A DNA stretch of 64,000 nucleotides from UBA3478 sp036782715 (lineage in GTDB: Bacteria > Bacteroidota > Bacteroidia > Flavobacteriales > Flavobacteriaceae), in assembly GCA_036782715.1 (NCBI GenBank), contig DAIPYN010000007.1, positions 8,911 to 72,910 of the forward strand. Direction: 5' to 3'. Below are positions 1 through 9,130 of the stretch, in pieces (the first letter of the stretch is position 1; every line of letters starts with the position of its first letter). Below the pieces are notes generated by a model. That model had not been told where the DNA came from and ran no database searches. It saw nothing but the letters and a program-made list of their open reading frames with translations. Position numbers and translations under genes: made by a program.

Positions 1-1819
1 TTTTAAAAACGGTTTCTGGTATCAAAGTGAATATAAAGAAGGTAAGGAGTATCCGATCTATTCCCGGTTTAAGAACGAAAACGGTGAAGACAAGGAATTG
101 CTATTCGATGTTAATGAGTTAGCCTCTTCTTTTTCGTATTACCATTTTAAAGGGCTGAAAGTGAGTCCCAATAACCAACTTGCTTTATATGCTGAAGATA
201 CTGTTTCACGAAGACAATATACCTTAAAAATTAAAAATTTAGAGACGGGTAAGCTATTAGAGGATGTAATCGAAAATACTACTGGAACCGCTTGTTGGGC
301 CTCAGATAACAAAACCTTCTTTTATGTTAAAAAAGATCCTCAAACGCTTCGTAGTTATCGAGTGTACCGGCATCGAATAGGACAGGAATTAGCAGAAGAC
401 GAGTTAGTTTTTGAGGAGAAGGATGAAACCTTTAATGTTGGAATTTTTAAGCCTAAAAGCGAAGACTACATTTTCATTGTCTCGTCCTCAACACTGACTA
501 CAGAATATCGATTCATAGAATCGAATGATCCAAATGCATCATTCCGAGTTTTTTCGAAGAGAGAACGAGGCTTAGAATATAGTCTTGATCATTACAAAGA
601 CCACTTTTACTTACTTACCAATAAGGACGGAGCTACCAATTTTAAATTGATGAAAACCTCGGTTTTAGCTACCGATAGTGACCATTGGGAAGAATTCATT
701 CCTCACCGTCCAGAGATTCTTTTAGAAGACGTGGAGTTTTTCGAAAAATTTTATGTCCTATCCGAGCGAAAAAGAGGATTGACTTCTCTGCAGATTCATC
801 AATGGGAGGATCATTCATTCTATACGATACCTATAGAAGGGGAGACCTATGTTTGCGATATTCATGAAAATCCTGAATTCAAAACGACTAAACTTAGATA
901 TTATTACAATTCAATGACCCACCCGGGGAGTGTCTATGAAATAGATATGGAAACCCGCAAAACACGATTGCTTAAGCAGCAAGAAGTATTAGGAGGGTAT
1001 TCTTCTTCAGATTATATCTCTGAGCGGGTTTGGATAACGGCTAGAGATGGTGTTTCGGTACCAGTATCTCTGGTAAAACACAAGGACACTCCGAAGAATG
1101 CACCAACACTCATCTATGGATATGGTTCTTATGGGCACACCATCGATCCTTATTTTTCTTCTACAAGACTCTCTTTACTCAATAGAGGTTTTGTATTTGC
1201 GATAGCTCATATTCGTGGAGGGGAATACCTTGGCCGAGAGTGGTACGAGACCGGTAAGCTAGAATTGAAGAGTAATACTTTTAATGACTTTGTTGACGCT
1301 TCAAAGGGGCTTGTTTCTTTGGGAATCTCCAAAGAAGATCGTTTATACGCCATGGGAGGTTCGGCTGGTGGACTTTTGGTTGGTGCGGTGATCAATACTA
1401 ATCCAGAATTGTATCACGGGGTTATTGCCGCGGTTCCTTTTGTAGACGTGGTGACTACAATGCTAGATGAGGATATTCCCCTAACCACGGGTGAATACGA
1501 TGAATGGGGAAATCCTAACGATCCTAAATTCTATGAAATAATGCTGTCCTATTCTCCTTATGATAATGTTCAGCTACAAAAATACCCCAACATCTATGTG
1601 TCTACTGGTTTTCACGACTCGCAGGTACAGTATTGGGAACCAGCGAAATGGGTAGCAAAGCTACGTGAATGCCAATTAGCGGATCACAAAATTTACTTAG
1701 ATACCAACTTAGAAACTGGGCATGGAGGGGCTTCGGGTCGATTTGAACAATTAAAAGAACTCGCTAAGGAGTACGCTTTCATCTTAAACCTATGTGACCC
1801 CTCACTTTGTAGAGTTTAA
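1..1819 (+). CDS. ptrB: S9A prolyl oligopeptidase family (oligopeptidase B type), 5' truncated
   Basis: The gene enters the window already open; its reading frame starts at base 2, so the first part of the beta-propeller is missing and about 605 residues are visible. The family cleaves short peptides after basic residues or proline and is usually cytosolic or periplasmic. The C-terminal alpha/beta-hydrolase domain carries the whole catalytic triad: nucleophile serine in GGSAGG (codon at 1361), aspartate in the FHDSQVQYWEP segment (codon at 1616) and histidine in TGHGG (codon at 1721). The HIRGGEYLGREWYE stretch is typical of oligopeptidase B. Its 3' end lies directly against the next gene, which begins some 20 nt downstream in another frame. 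Oligopeptidase B is preferred over prolyl endopeptidase on motif style, but substrate preference cannot be read here. Confidence 0.88.
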   Translation, partial: FKNGFWYQSEYKEGKEYPIYSRFKNENGEDKELLFDVNELASSFSYYHFKGLKVSPNNQLALYAEDTVSRRQYTLKIKNLETGKLLEDVIENTTGTACWASDNKTFFYVKKDPQTLRSYRVYRHRIGQELAEDELVFEEKDETFNVGIFKPKSEDYIFIVSSSTLTTEYRFIESNDPNASFRVFSKRERGLEYSLDHYKDHFYLLTNKDGATNFKLMKTSVLATDSDHWEEFIPHRPEILLEDVEFFEKFYVLSERKRGLTSLQIHQWEDHSFYTIPIEGETYVCDIHENPEFKTTKLRYYYNSMTHPGSVYEIDMETRKTRLLKQQEVLGGYSSSDYISERVWITARDGVSVPVSLVKHKDTPKNAPTLIYGYGSYGHTIDPYFSSTRLSLLNRGFVFAIAHIRGGEYLGREWYETGKLELKSNTFNDFVDASKGLVSLGISKEDRLYAMGGSAGGLLVGAVINTNPELYHGVIAAVPFVDVVTTMLDEDIPLTTGEYDEWGNPNDPKFYEIMLSYSPYDNVQLQKYPNIYVSTGFHDSQVQYWEPAKWVAKLRECQLADHKIYLDTNLETGHGGASGRFEQLKELAKEYAFILNLCDPSLCRV

Positions 1820-1820
1820 T

Positions 1821-1828
1821 TATCTTTG
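1821..1828 (+). promoter_or_regulatory. Bacteroidota -7 promoter element before the cysteine-synthase-like gene
   Basis: TATCTTTG matches TAnnTTTG, the -7 consensus of Bacteroidota primary sigma factor promoters. It lies right after the stop of the upstream peptidase and 10 nt before the proposed TTG start at 1839. I see no clear -33 TTG at the expected distance. Confidence 0.5.
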
Positions 1829-1838
1829 TAGTAAATTT

Positions 1839-2909
1839 TTGAATTTGTTCTCACTTTTTAAAAAGAATAAAAGTATTCAGGCATCTGAGTCTATCTTAGA
1901 CTTGGTGGGCAATACACCGCTTGTAAAGCTTCAGAAAGTCACTGCGAACTATCCGGGTCAATTTTATGCTAAATTAGAATGGTTTAATCCGGGACAATCT
2001 TCTAAAGATCGAATCGCCTTATCTATTATTGAGAATGCAGAGGCTAAAGGATTGATAAAGCCGGGTAATACCATCGTAGAAACTACCTCGGGAAATACTG
2101 GTTTTAGTCTAGCTATGGCAAGCATGGTGAAAGGATACAAATGTATCCTAGCAGTTAGTTCAAAGTCTTCTCAGGATAAAATTGATGGTTTAAAAGCCAT
2201 GGGTGCAGAGGTCCATGTTTGTCCTGCACATGTGGCCGCTGACGATCCTCGATCGTACTACGAAGTAGCCAAAAGAATTCACGCTGAAACTCCGAATTCG
2301 ATATACATTAATCAGTACTTCAATGAACTGAATACGGAGGCGCATTATAAAACCACAGGCCCTGAGATTTGGAAGCAGACTGCAGGTCGTATCACACATC
2401 TAGTTGCATGTAGCGGCACAGGTGGTACGATATCTGGAACTGCCAGGTACCTTAAAGAACAAAATCCGAGTATTCATATTTTAGGCGTAGATGCCTACGG
2501 GTCGGTGATTAAAAAATACCATGAAACCGGAAAGTTTGACGAAAACGAAATTCATCCTTATCGTATTGAAGGTCTGGGTAAGAATTTAATTCCAACCGCT
2601 ACTGATTTTAGTGTTATTGATACCTTCGTTAAAGTTACTGATAAGGAAGCTGCTTTGGCTGCTCGAAATCTCGCTCGTACAGAAGGTATTTTTGCTGGGT
2701 ACACCGCAGGTGCTGCGCTACGTGCTACCGAACTGTATAATGATCAAAACGTATTTGACAAAAATAGTGTGGTAGTCATTATTCTACCCGACCATGGATC
2801 GCGCTATTTGAGCAAAATTTACAGCGAGAAGTGGATGACTGAGCAAGGTTTTATAGAAGCTGAAAATTTAGTAGGGACTTCAGAAAAATCGGCGATCACA
2901 AATTCATAG
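1839..2909 (+). CDS. Cysteine synthase / cystathionine beta-synthase-fold PLP enzyme, candidate cysteate synthase
   Basis: This is a fold-type II PLP enzyme of the cysteine synthase/CBS family, about 356 residues. The PLP lysine sits in NPGQSSKDR (near residue 56), the substrate loop is TSGNTG (near 83-88), and a glycine-rich phosphate loop SGTGGT lies near 196. The middle segment (SSQDKIDGLKAMGAEV) resembles cystathionine beta-synthase more than O-acetylserine sulfhydrylase, and the usual GGSSGA near the C-terminus is replaced by FAGYTAGAA. A GTG at 1794 would give a longer protein but lies inside the upstream gene and before the -7 element, so TTG at 1839 (or 1845) is preferred. Immediately downstream is an alpha-oxoamine synthase. 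In sulfonolipid-making Bacteroidota a cysteine-synthase homologue makes cysteate for such an enzyme. That role is inferred; ordinary cysteine synthesis is the alternative. Confidence 0.75.
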   Translation: MNLFSLFKKNKSIQASESILDLVGNTPLVKLQKVTANYPGQFYAKLEWFNPGQSSKDRIALSIIENAEAKGLIKPGNTIVETTSGNTGFSLAMASMVKGYKCILAVSSKSSQDKIDGLKAMGAEVHVCPAHVAADDPRSYYEVAKRIHAETPNSIYINQYFNELNTEAHYKTTGPEIWKQTAGRITHLVACSGTGGTISGTARYLKEQNPSIHILGVDAYGSVIKKYHETGKFDENEIHPYRIEGLGKNLIPTATDFSVIDTFVKVTDKEAALAARNLARTEGIFAGYTAGAALRATELYNDQNVFDKNSVVVIILPDHGSRYLSKIYSEKWMTEQGFIEAENLVGTSEKSAITNS

Positions 2910-2938
2910 TAAAATTCTAAGGGTAAATGTATAAATCT

Positions 2939-2946
2939 TACTTTTG
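2939..2946 (+). promoter_or_regulatory. -7 promoter element before the alpha-oxoamine synthase gene
   Basis: TACTTTTG fits TAnnTTTG and is 28 nt upstream of the ATG at 2975, so this gene probably has its own promoter besides any read-through from the upstream enzyme gene. No convincing -33 element was found. Confidence 0.5.
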
Positions 2947-2974
2947 CCCCATATTTTCATAACGTTATAGATAT

Positions 2975-4234
2975 ATGAGAGATTTATTTGATCGAATTAT
3001 CGAGAATAAGGGTCCATTAGGAAAATGGGCGTCACATGCAGAAGGATACTTTGTGTTTCCAAAATTAGAAGGGCCTATTTCGAATCGAATGAAATTTCAA
3101 GGAAAAGAAGTACTTACTTGGAGTATCAATGACTATTTAGGACTAGCTAATTTAGACGAAGTTAAGGCTGTGGATGCTGAAGCTGCTGCTACCTATGGAG
3201 CGGCTTACCCAATGGGGGCTCGTATGATGAGTGGTCATACTGATTTTCATGAGCAACTTCAAAACGAACTTGCGGCTTTTGTGAATAAAGAAGCGTCTTA
3301 CTTACTAAACTTCGGTTATCAAGGTATTATGTCTGCCATTGATGCTCTAGTGTCTAAGGATGATATTATCGTTTATGATGTAGACTGCCACGCATGTATT
3401 ATTGATGGTGTTCGTCTTCATATGGGTAAGCGTTTTACCTTTCAGCACAATGATATTGAAAGTCTAGAAAAGAATTTGGAAAGAGCTACCAAGCTTGCTG
3501 AACAACAGAATGGAGGTATTCTTGTTATTTCTGAGGGAGTTTTTGGTATGCGAGGTGAGCAAGGAAAGCTGAAAGAAATTGTCGAGCTGAAAAAGAAATT
3601 CAAATTTAGACTCCTAGTAGATGATGCACACGGCTTTGGTACCTTAGGTGCGACAGGAGCTGGTGCTGGCGAAGAGCAAGGGGTTCAAGACGATATTGAT
3701 GTATACTTTGCAACTTTTGCTAAATCCCTTGCAGGTATCGGAGCATTTCTTGCGGCAGACCAAGAAATTATCGATTACTTAAAGTACAATCTTAGATCTC
3801 AAATGTTTGCTAAATCATTACCGATGATTTACGTGAAAGGAGCTCTAAAGCGATTAGATATGCTTCGTTCTCGTCCAGAGCTGAAAGCAAAACTTTGGGA
3901 GAATGTAAACGCCTTACAAAGTGGATTAAAAGAAAGAGGTTTTGATATTGGAACCACATCAAGTTGTGTTACTCCGGTTTACCTGAACGGAAGTATCCCT
4001 GAGGCAATGGCGCTTGTTAAGGATTTACGTGAAAACCATGGTATTTTCTGTTCTATCGTTGTATATCCGGTAATTCCAAAAGGGCTTATCCTACTTAGAA
4101 TGATTCCTACCGCTACCCATACCCTTGAGGATGTTGCCATTACTTTAGATGCTTTCTCATCAATACGTGAAAGATTAGAGAATGGAACTTACAAAAGACT
4201 TTCAGCAGCTGTTAGTGCTGCAATGAATGAATAA
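2975..4234 (+). CDS. Alpha-oxoamine synthase (serine palmitoyltransferase / cysteate fatty acyltransferase type)
   Basis: A 419-residue fold-type I PLP enzyme of the alpha-oxoamine synthase family, which condenses an amino acid with an acyl thioester with loss of CO2. The PLP-binding DDAHGFGTLG motif is at residues 216-225 and the PLP lysine is K250 in TFAKSLAGIG. The length and the N-terminal NDYLGL and SGHTDFHEQL segments fit serine palmitoyltransferase-like members. In Bacteroidota such enzymes make 3-ketosphinganine from serine or 3-ketocapnine from cysteate. The adjacent cysteine-synthase-like gene and the convergent ceramide-synthase-like gene favour long-chain-base or sulfonolipid synthesis over glycine C-acetyltransferase (Kbl) or BioF; no tdh or bio genes are near. 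Which amino acid is used cannot be decided from motifs alone. Confidence 0.8.
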   Translation: MRDLFDRIIENKGPLGKWASHAEGYFVFPKLEGPISNRMKFQGKEVLTWSINDYLGLANLDEVKAVDAEAAATYGAAYPMGARMMSGHTDFHEQLQNELAAFVNKEASYLLNFGYQGIMSAIDALVSKDDIIVYDVDCHACIIDGVRLHMGKRFTFQHNDIESLEKNLERATKLAEQQNGGILVISEGVFGMRGEQGKLKEIVELKKKFKFRLLVDDAHGFGTLGATGAGAGEEQGVQDDIDVYFATFAKSLAGIGAFLAADQEIIDYLKYNLRSQMFAKSLPMIYVKGALKRLDMLRSRPELKAKLWENVNALQSGLKERGFDIGTTSSCVTPVYLNGSIPEAMALVKDLRENHGIFCSIVVYPVIPKGLILLRMIPTATHTLEDVAITLDAFSSIRERLENGTYKRLSAAVSAAMNE

Positions 4235-4253
4235 CTGAACGAATATCAGTGAT

Positions 4254-4284
4254 AAAAAAAGGAGGCTAATGGCCTCCTTTTTTT
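4254..4284. terminator. Bidirectional Rho-independent terminator
   Basis: A perfect GGAGGC/GCCTCC stem (4261-4266 with 4272-4277, loop TAATG) is flanked by seven A on the left and seven T on the right, so it works for both strands. It separates the convergent alpha-oxoamine synthase and acyltransferase genes and touches the stop codon of the latter. Confidence 0.92.
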
Positions 4285-5404
4285 ATATCAATACTCTTTT
4301 CATCGTTTGACGTCTTTGGGTAGTGGTAGTATTGAAATTAACCCATAGACGATGGATAGCGTGATTGTCTTCTAATTCTGGGGTTCGATGACACATCTGA
4401 ATACCTCTTTTGTCAAACTCACGTTTAAATTCGGTGAATAGAATTGAGGTAACCCCTTTTGATTGATATTCTGGAGTAATCCCAATCAGATAAAAGGTAA
4501 CATCTTTTGAAAAGTACTTTGCCCATAGTAGGTGGATGAATCCAAAAGGAAATAATTTACCATTTGCTTTCTTTAGTGCTTTTGCAAAAGATGGCATGAC
4601 AATAGCGAAGGCAACAATTTTATCCTTTTCGTCAATCACAAATTTGATATACTCGGGGTTGATGAACGAAATGTACTTTTCTTTAAAGAACTTTTTCTGC
4701 CGTTCTGATATGGGTACGAAAGAAGATAGCTTGCTATAACTTTCATTAAAGAGATCAAACATTTGATCCACTTTAGGCATTAAATCCTTAGTACGCTTGA
4801 AATTTACGGGTCTAAGATTATATCTCTTTTGTATAACCTCACTGAAACCAGCAAAGAACTTGGGGTCTGCGTTTTCTGAAGGGAATTCACTTTCTATATA
4901 TCCCTTTTCCTTTTTTAACCCATAAGCCTTGTAATGATCGACATAATAGGCATGATTATACCAGGTGATCATGGTGCCCATATTCTCAAAACCTTCGGTC
5001 ATCACTCCGACCTTATCTAGATTTGAGAAACCCACAGGGCCTTCCATAAACTCCAATTGATTCTCTTTCCCTATTTCATTCACTTTATCAAGTAATGCCT
5101 TAGACACCTCGAGATCGTCGATAAAATCGAACCATCCGAATCTCATTTTCTTAAGGCCTTGCTGATTAACTTCTACACGATTGATGATGGCTGCAATACG
5201 TCCAACAATTTCATTACCCTTTAATGCAACGAAAAAGCGTGCGTCAGCGTGTTCAAAAACAGGGTTAAGATTTTTATCGAAACTATTTACCTCATCACTG
5301 ATTATTGGAGGAATCCAATAAGGAGTATTTTTATAGAGTTTAAAGGGAAACTTTACAAAATCGACGAGTTCTTTTCGTGTCTTTAATTCTTTGATCGTAA
5401 TCAT
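4283..5404 (-). CDS. YghO / bacterial ceramide synthase-like GNAT-fold acyltransferase
   Basis: A 373-residue protein with the features of the YghO-like family, which includes the bacterial ceramide synthase (bCerS). The N-terminal part has the characteristic FVKFPFKLYKNTPYWIPP segment, followed by a GNAT-like core (FFVALKGNEIVGRIAAIINR). A second GNAT-like half near the C-terminus contains LIGITPEYQSKGVTSILF. Family members transfer an acyl group to the amine of a long-chain base. It faces the alpha-oxoamine synthase gene across a shared terminator, which supports N-acylation of sphinganine or capnine. That substrate is an inference, and some homologues are uncharacterised. It is transcribed divergently from the YfhO gene, with only 32 nt between the start codons. 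Confidence 0.72.
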   Translation of the reverse strand: MITIKELKTRKELVDFVKFPFKLYKNTPYWIPPIISDEVNSFDKNLNPVFEHADARFFVALKGNEIVGRIAAIINRVEVNQQGLKKMRFGWFDFIDDLEVSKALLDKVNEIGKENQLEFMEGPVGFSNLDKVGVMTEGFENMGTMITWYNHAYYVDHYKAYGLKKEKGYIESEFPSENADPKFFAGFSEVIQKRYNLRPVNFKRTKDLMPKVDQMFDLFNESYSKLSSFVPISERQKKFFKEKYISFINPEYIKFVIDEKDKIVAFAIVMPSFAKALKKANGKLFPFGFIHLLWAKYFSKDVTFYLIGITPEYQSKGVTSILFTEFKREFDKRGIQMCHRTPELEDNHAIHRLWVNFNTTTTQRRQTMKRVLI

Positions 5405-5436
5405 AGCCCTAAATTAGCTTAAATTCAACGTAATTC

Positions 5437-7854
5437 ATGGCAAACGAATCTACATCCACCTTTAAAATGTCAACTTTTTTTAAAACCCATGGAATAGCAC
5501 TTCTTTCTTTTCTACTGATTTCCTGTGTTTTTTATTATCCTGCCTTACAAGGAAAAGTACTCGAGCAATCTGACATTATTCAGTATAACGGAATGGCGCA
5601 TTCGCGAAATGAATTAAGAGCGGCAGGAGAGGAGTCGTACTATACTCAAAATGCTTTCGGTGGGATGCCAACTTACCAATTAGGTGCTCAATACGCTTAT
5701 CAGGGAGTAAAAATGTTAGATCGTGCCATTCGATTCTTACCTCGACCTATCGATTACCTATTTCTTTACCTAATATCCTTTTACCTCTTACTGTCGAGTT
5801 TAAAGATAGATTTTAGACTTTCAATGTTAGGCTCCATAGCTTTTTCTTTAGCGACCTATCATTTGATCATTATCGAAGTAGGTCATAATTCTAAGGCACA
5901 CGCCATTGGCTATTTTCCATTAGTTCTGGCTTCACTACTTTACTTGTTTCGTACGAGAAAGATCATTCTGCCTGCACTGTTTTTAACCCTTTCTATGGCT
6001 TTAGAATTGGTAGCTAATCATTATCAAATGACTTACTACCTTTTTATGCTTATCGGAGTATATCTGCTCTTTAAAACATACGAAGCTATTCACACAAAAG
6101 AACCAGAGGTGTTTTTAAAAAGACTAGTGGTTTTTCTAGTATCTGTGTTCTGGGCAGTACTTCTCAACGCTTCTACGATTTTTGCAACACGACAGTACGC
6201 CCAGTTTAGTACGCGATCGACTCCAGAAATTTCAATGGAGGGAGCATCGACTAATTCTGGATTAAGCTTTGATTATATCACCACCTATAGTTATGGAATT
6301 GCAGAGTCTTTCAATCTTTTCATTCCAAGACTTTTCGGTGGATCGAATAGTGAACGACTGCCAAAGGGAAGTCACTTAGAGCTACTATTAGAGAGGTATA
6401 ATGTTGGCTCAGCAGAAATTGAAAGTCTCACAAGCAATGCTCCATTGTATTTTGGTAGTCAGCCGATCGTTGCAGCTCCTGCTTATCTCGGAGCTTCAGT
6501 ATTGTTTTTATTTGTTTTAGGTCTGCTTACTTTATCCTTTAAAAATTATAAATGGCTGTACTTTTCCATGATAATGGCATTGTTACTTTCGTTCGGAAAG
6601 AATCTGAGTTTTCTAAGCCATTTATTTGTCGATTATTTTCCGCTCTACAACAAGTTTAGAGCAGTGTCCTCCATTCAGGTGCTCCTTTCGTTCTCGGTAC
6701 CGATTATTGCCGTTTTGGGATTAAGAAAGTGGTTATTATCTCCAAGTACTCAATCGTTGAATAGGGCTTTAATGATAAGTCTTGTCATTATTGGAGTAGG
6801 TACACTGCTGCCATTTATACTCGGATTTTCGGGTGTCAATGATATCAGTTACGAAAGTGCCTATGGTCCAGAATTTATGGATGCTTTACGATCGGATCGA
6901 ACCGCACTTGCTTTAAAAGATTCACTTCGTTCTTTCCTTATCATTTTAGTCGTTTGTACGGTTCTCTACTTGTATTCAAAACGAAAAAAAGAAGCGCTTA
7001 TTTATTTGGTTCTAGCTGCAGTCTTACTTGATTTAGGTGGAGTAGCTTATCGGTATACTTCAGCTGATCATTTTCAATCGAAGCGGGAATTTCAAAACCC
7101 TATACCTCTTACCGATGCAGATAAAGACATTCAATCGGATAGTACCTACTACAGAGTATTTAATCTGAATGAGGGACTAAACGGTGCAACTACTGCATAT
7201 CACCATCGATCGATTGGAGGATATCATGCAGCGAAGCCCGCTTATATTAGTCAAATTTTTGATTATCACATAGCAAAAGAAAACTACGAAGTATTAGACT
7301 TATTAAACATCAAGTATCTGATAAGTAACGATGAGGAGGGTAGAAGAATAGCGTCTTCTTATCCGAGTTCAAAAGGACCTATTTGGGTAGCTAAGTCTAT
7401 TGACTATCAACCTTCTTTAAAAGAAAGTTTTTTGAATTTACCACTAATCAGTCAGACAGAATCGATAGAGATCAATGAATTGTTCTCATTCGATTATGAT
7501 GAGTATCGAGTACTTAGTGAAGTTGAATGGGTAGAAGTTAGTTCGTTTAAGGAAAACCAGATTAGTTATCGGTATCAATTAGATTCACCAGCATTTGTGG
7601 TATTTTCAGAATGGTACTATTCACCGAGTCCTGAGGATTGGGTATTAAGAAGTAGTAATGGGGAATCTCTTAAAATATATAGAACGAATTATTCTTTTAT
7701 GGGGACTATGCTCCCTGAAGGTCAAGGAGAAATAACCCTAAGTTTCGAGCCAAATATTGTTTCACAAACCCTATGGATTCGAATCATCGCTCAAATTGGA
7801 CTATTGGCTCTAGTTATAGTTGCTATCATCATATATCGTGGAAAGGCTGAATAA
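5437..7854 (+). CDS. YfhO-family multispanning membrane protein
   Basis: An 805-residue integral membrane protein. It has an N-terminal transmembrane segment (SFLLISCVFYYPAL), a cluster of hydrophobic segments through about residue 520, a soluble C-terminal region of some 240 residues, and a final membrane anchor (LLALVIVAIIIYRG). This is the layout of YfhO proteins, which resemble GT-C glycosyltransferases and take part in glycosylating cell-envelope polymers or lipids. An acidic and aromatic stretch after the first membrane segment (LEQSDIIQYNGMAHS) corresponds to the conserved luminal loop. The next gene overlaps its end, followed by a flippase, so the three probably form one envelope-glycan operon. 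The precise sugar donor and acceptor are unknown. Confidence 0.82.
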   Translation: MANESTSTFKMSTFFKTHGIALLSFLLISCVFYYPALQGKVLEQSDIIQYNGMAHSRNELRAAGEESYYTQNAFGGMPTYQLGAQYAYQGVKMLDRAIRFLPRPIDYLFLYLISFYLLLSSLKIDFRLSMLGSIAFSLATYHLIIIEVGHNSKAHAIGYFPLVLASLLYLFRTRKIILPALFLTLSMALELVANHYQMTYYLFMLIGVYLLFKTYEAIHTKEPEVFLKRLVVFLVSVFWAVLLNASTIFATRQYAQFSTRSTPEISMEGASTNSGLSFDYITTYSYGIAESFNLFIPRLFGGSNSERLPKGSHLELLLERYNVGSAEIESLTSNAPLYFGSQPIVAAPAYLGASVLFLFVLGLLTLSFKNYKWLYFSMIMALLLSFGKNLSFLSHLFVDYFPLYNKFRAVSSIQVLLSFSVPIIAVLGLRKWLLSPSTQSLNRALMISLVIIGVGTLLPFILGFSGVNDISYESAYGPEFMDALRSDRTALALKDSLRSFLIILVVCTVLYLYSKRKKEALIYLVLAAVLLDLGGVAYRYTSADHFQSKREFQNPIPLTDADKDIQSDSTYYRVFNLNEGLNGATTAYHHRSIGGYHAAKPAYISQIFDYHIAKENYEVLDLLNIKYLISNDEEGRRIASSYPSSKGPIWVAKSIDYQPSLKESFLNLPLISQTESIEINELFSFDYDEYRVLSEVEWVEVSSFKENQISYRYQLDSPAFVVFSEWYYSPSPEDWVLRSSNGESLKIYRTNYSFMGTMLPEGQGEITLSFEPNIVSQTLWIRIIAQIGLLALVIVAIIIYRGKAE

Positions 7855-9130
7855 AATTATCCTGATTTCGTATTATTGGCCGCCCTCTGGAGGTCCTGGT
7901 GTTCAACGCTGGCTTTCGCTTGCCCATCAGGTTTCAGATCTAGGTATGGATTTGACGGTTATTATCCCTGAAAATCCTTTTTACCCTCAAATAGATGAAG
8001 GTTTAACTAATTCTATTTCAAACAAAATCAAAGTGGTCAAGGTTCGATCAATAGAACCTTTGCGATGGATCAATCGTCTTTCATTGGGTAAATCGAAAAA
8101 TTTTTCAAAGGGTTTAATCTCAAATGAAAAAAGTTCGTGGCTAAAGAAATTAGTTTTTTGGTTAAGAGCCAACTATTTTTTTCCTGATGCTCGTCTATTT
8201 TGGAGTAAGGCGGTCATTCGATACCTGAAAAGGGAGATAGATGGCCCAGTAACTCTTATTACTACTGGACCTCCTCATAGTGCACATTTAGTAGGTTTAA
8301 GACTAAAGGAGCTCTTTGAGGAGATCAATTGGATTTCAGATTTACGAGATCCCATTGCAGATCTCGGATATTTACAATTGCTCCCCTTGACCGAAAGAAC
8401 TAAGAACAAACATCAACGTCTAGAAAAATCGATTATTAGCCAAAGTGATACCATTGTAACTACGAGTTTTTCATTAACAAAACATTTGTCAGAACGATAC
8501 AAAGAATACGACGAAAAGATTAAATGCATCACCAATGGATATGACGGGAATCTCATCGAAAATAATCGAGCTCCTGAAGGATTCTATTTGGTTCATTCTG
8601 GGTCACTTTTTGCCCATCGTAATTCAGTAAATCTGTGGCATACGATCAGTGAAAGGATTAAAAGGAGTAAAGATTGGAGGGCTCATTTGAAAATCTTCTT
8701 TGTAGGAGAGGTTTCTAAAGAAGTCAAGTATACTCTGATTAGTCTGGGCTTAGAACCCTATGTAGAGTTTTTAGGTTATCAATCCAAAGAATATTGCGAG
8801 CAGTTAGAGCGAAGGGCAGCCTGTTTGCTACTTCTTGAATCTTCAGTTTCTGGATATAATTATGCAATTCCCGGAAAACTTTTTAATTATCTAAAAGCCA
8901 GAAGACCTATTTTGGCTATTGGCCCTGAGAATTGGGATGTTCAGAAAATTTTAGAATCTCAAAACGTTCACCTCGTTACTTCTGATAGTAAGCTAGCCAT
9001 AGAATCGTACCTAGACCTAGTTTTTTCTCGGTACCTTTCCAATGAGAATATGATAGTAAACAACGACATTTTTGCGTTTAGCCGTTCTTTTACTGCAGAG
9101 CAATATGTAAAACTTATAAAGGCGTTATGA
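7838..9130 (+). CDS. GT4-like glycosyltransferase
   Basis: About 430 residues, with a GT-B glycosyltransferase layout. The N-terminal acceptor domain begins with IILISYYWPPSGGPGVQRW, typical of family 4 enzymes, and a C-terminal donor domain contains FLGYQSKEYCEQLERRAACLLLLES and the NYAIPGKLFNYLKARRPIL segment, where the glutamate that usually contacts the sugar nucleotide is not obvious. The GTG at 7838 is chosen because it starts just before the conserved N-terminus; it overlaps the upstream YfhO gene by 17 nt. The stop overlaps the next start as ATGA. Predicted to be cytosolic or membrane-associated and to work with the adjoining flippase on a surface glycan. Confidence 0.8.
   Translation: MERLNKIILISYYWPPSGGPGVQRWLSLAHQVSDLGMDLTVIIPENPFYPQIDEGLTNSISNKIKVVKVRSIEPLRWINRLSLGKSKNFSKGLISNEKSSWLKKLVFWLRANYFFPDARLFWSKAVIRYLKREIDGPVTLITTGPPHSAHLVGLRLKELFEEINWISDLRDPIADLGYLQLLPLTERTKNKHQRLEKSIISQSDTIVTTSFSLTKHLSERYKEYDEKIKCITNGYDGNLIENNRAPEGFYLVHSGSLFAHRNSVNLWHTISERIKRSKDWRAHLKIFFVGEVSKEVKYTLISLGLEPYVEFLGYQSKEYCEQLERRAACLLLLESSVSGYNYAIPGKLFNYLKARRPILAIGPENWDVQKILESQNVHLVTSDSKLAIESYLDLVFSRYLSNENMIVNNDIFAFSRSFTAEQYVKLIKAL

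Noticed and set aside
2975..4234. Glycine C-acetyltransferase (Kbl) or BioF
   Set aside because: No threonine dehydrogenase or biotin gene is linked, and the neighbours are lipid-related; motifs alone do not exclude it.
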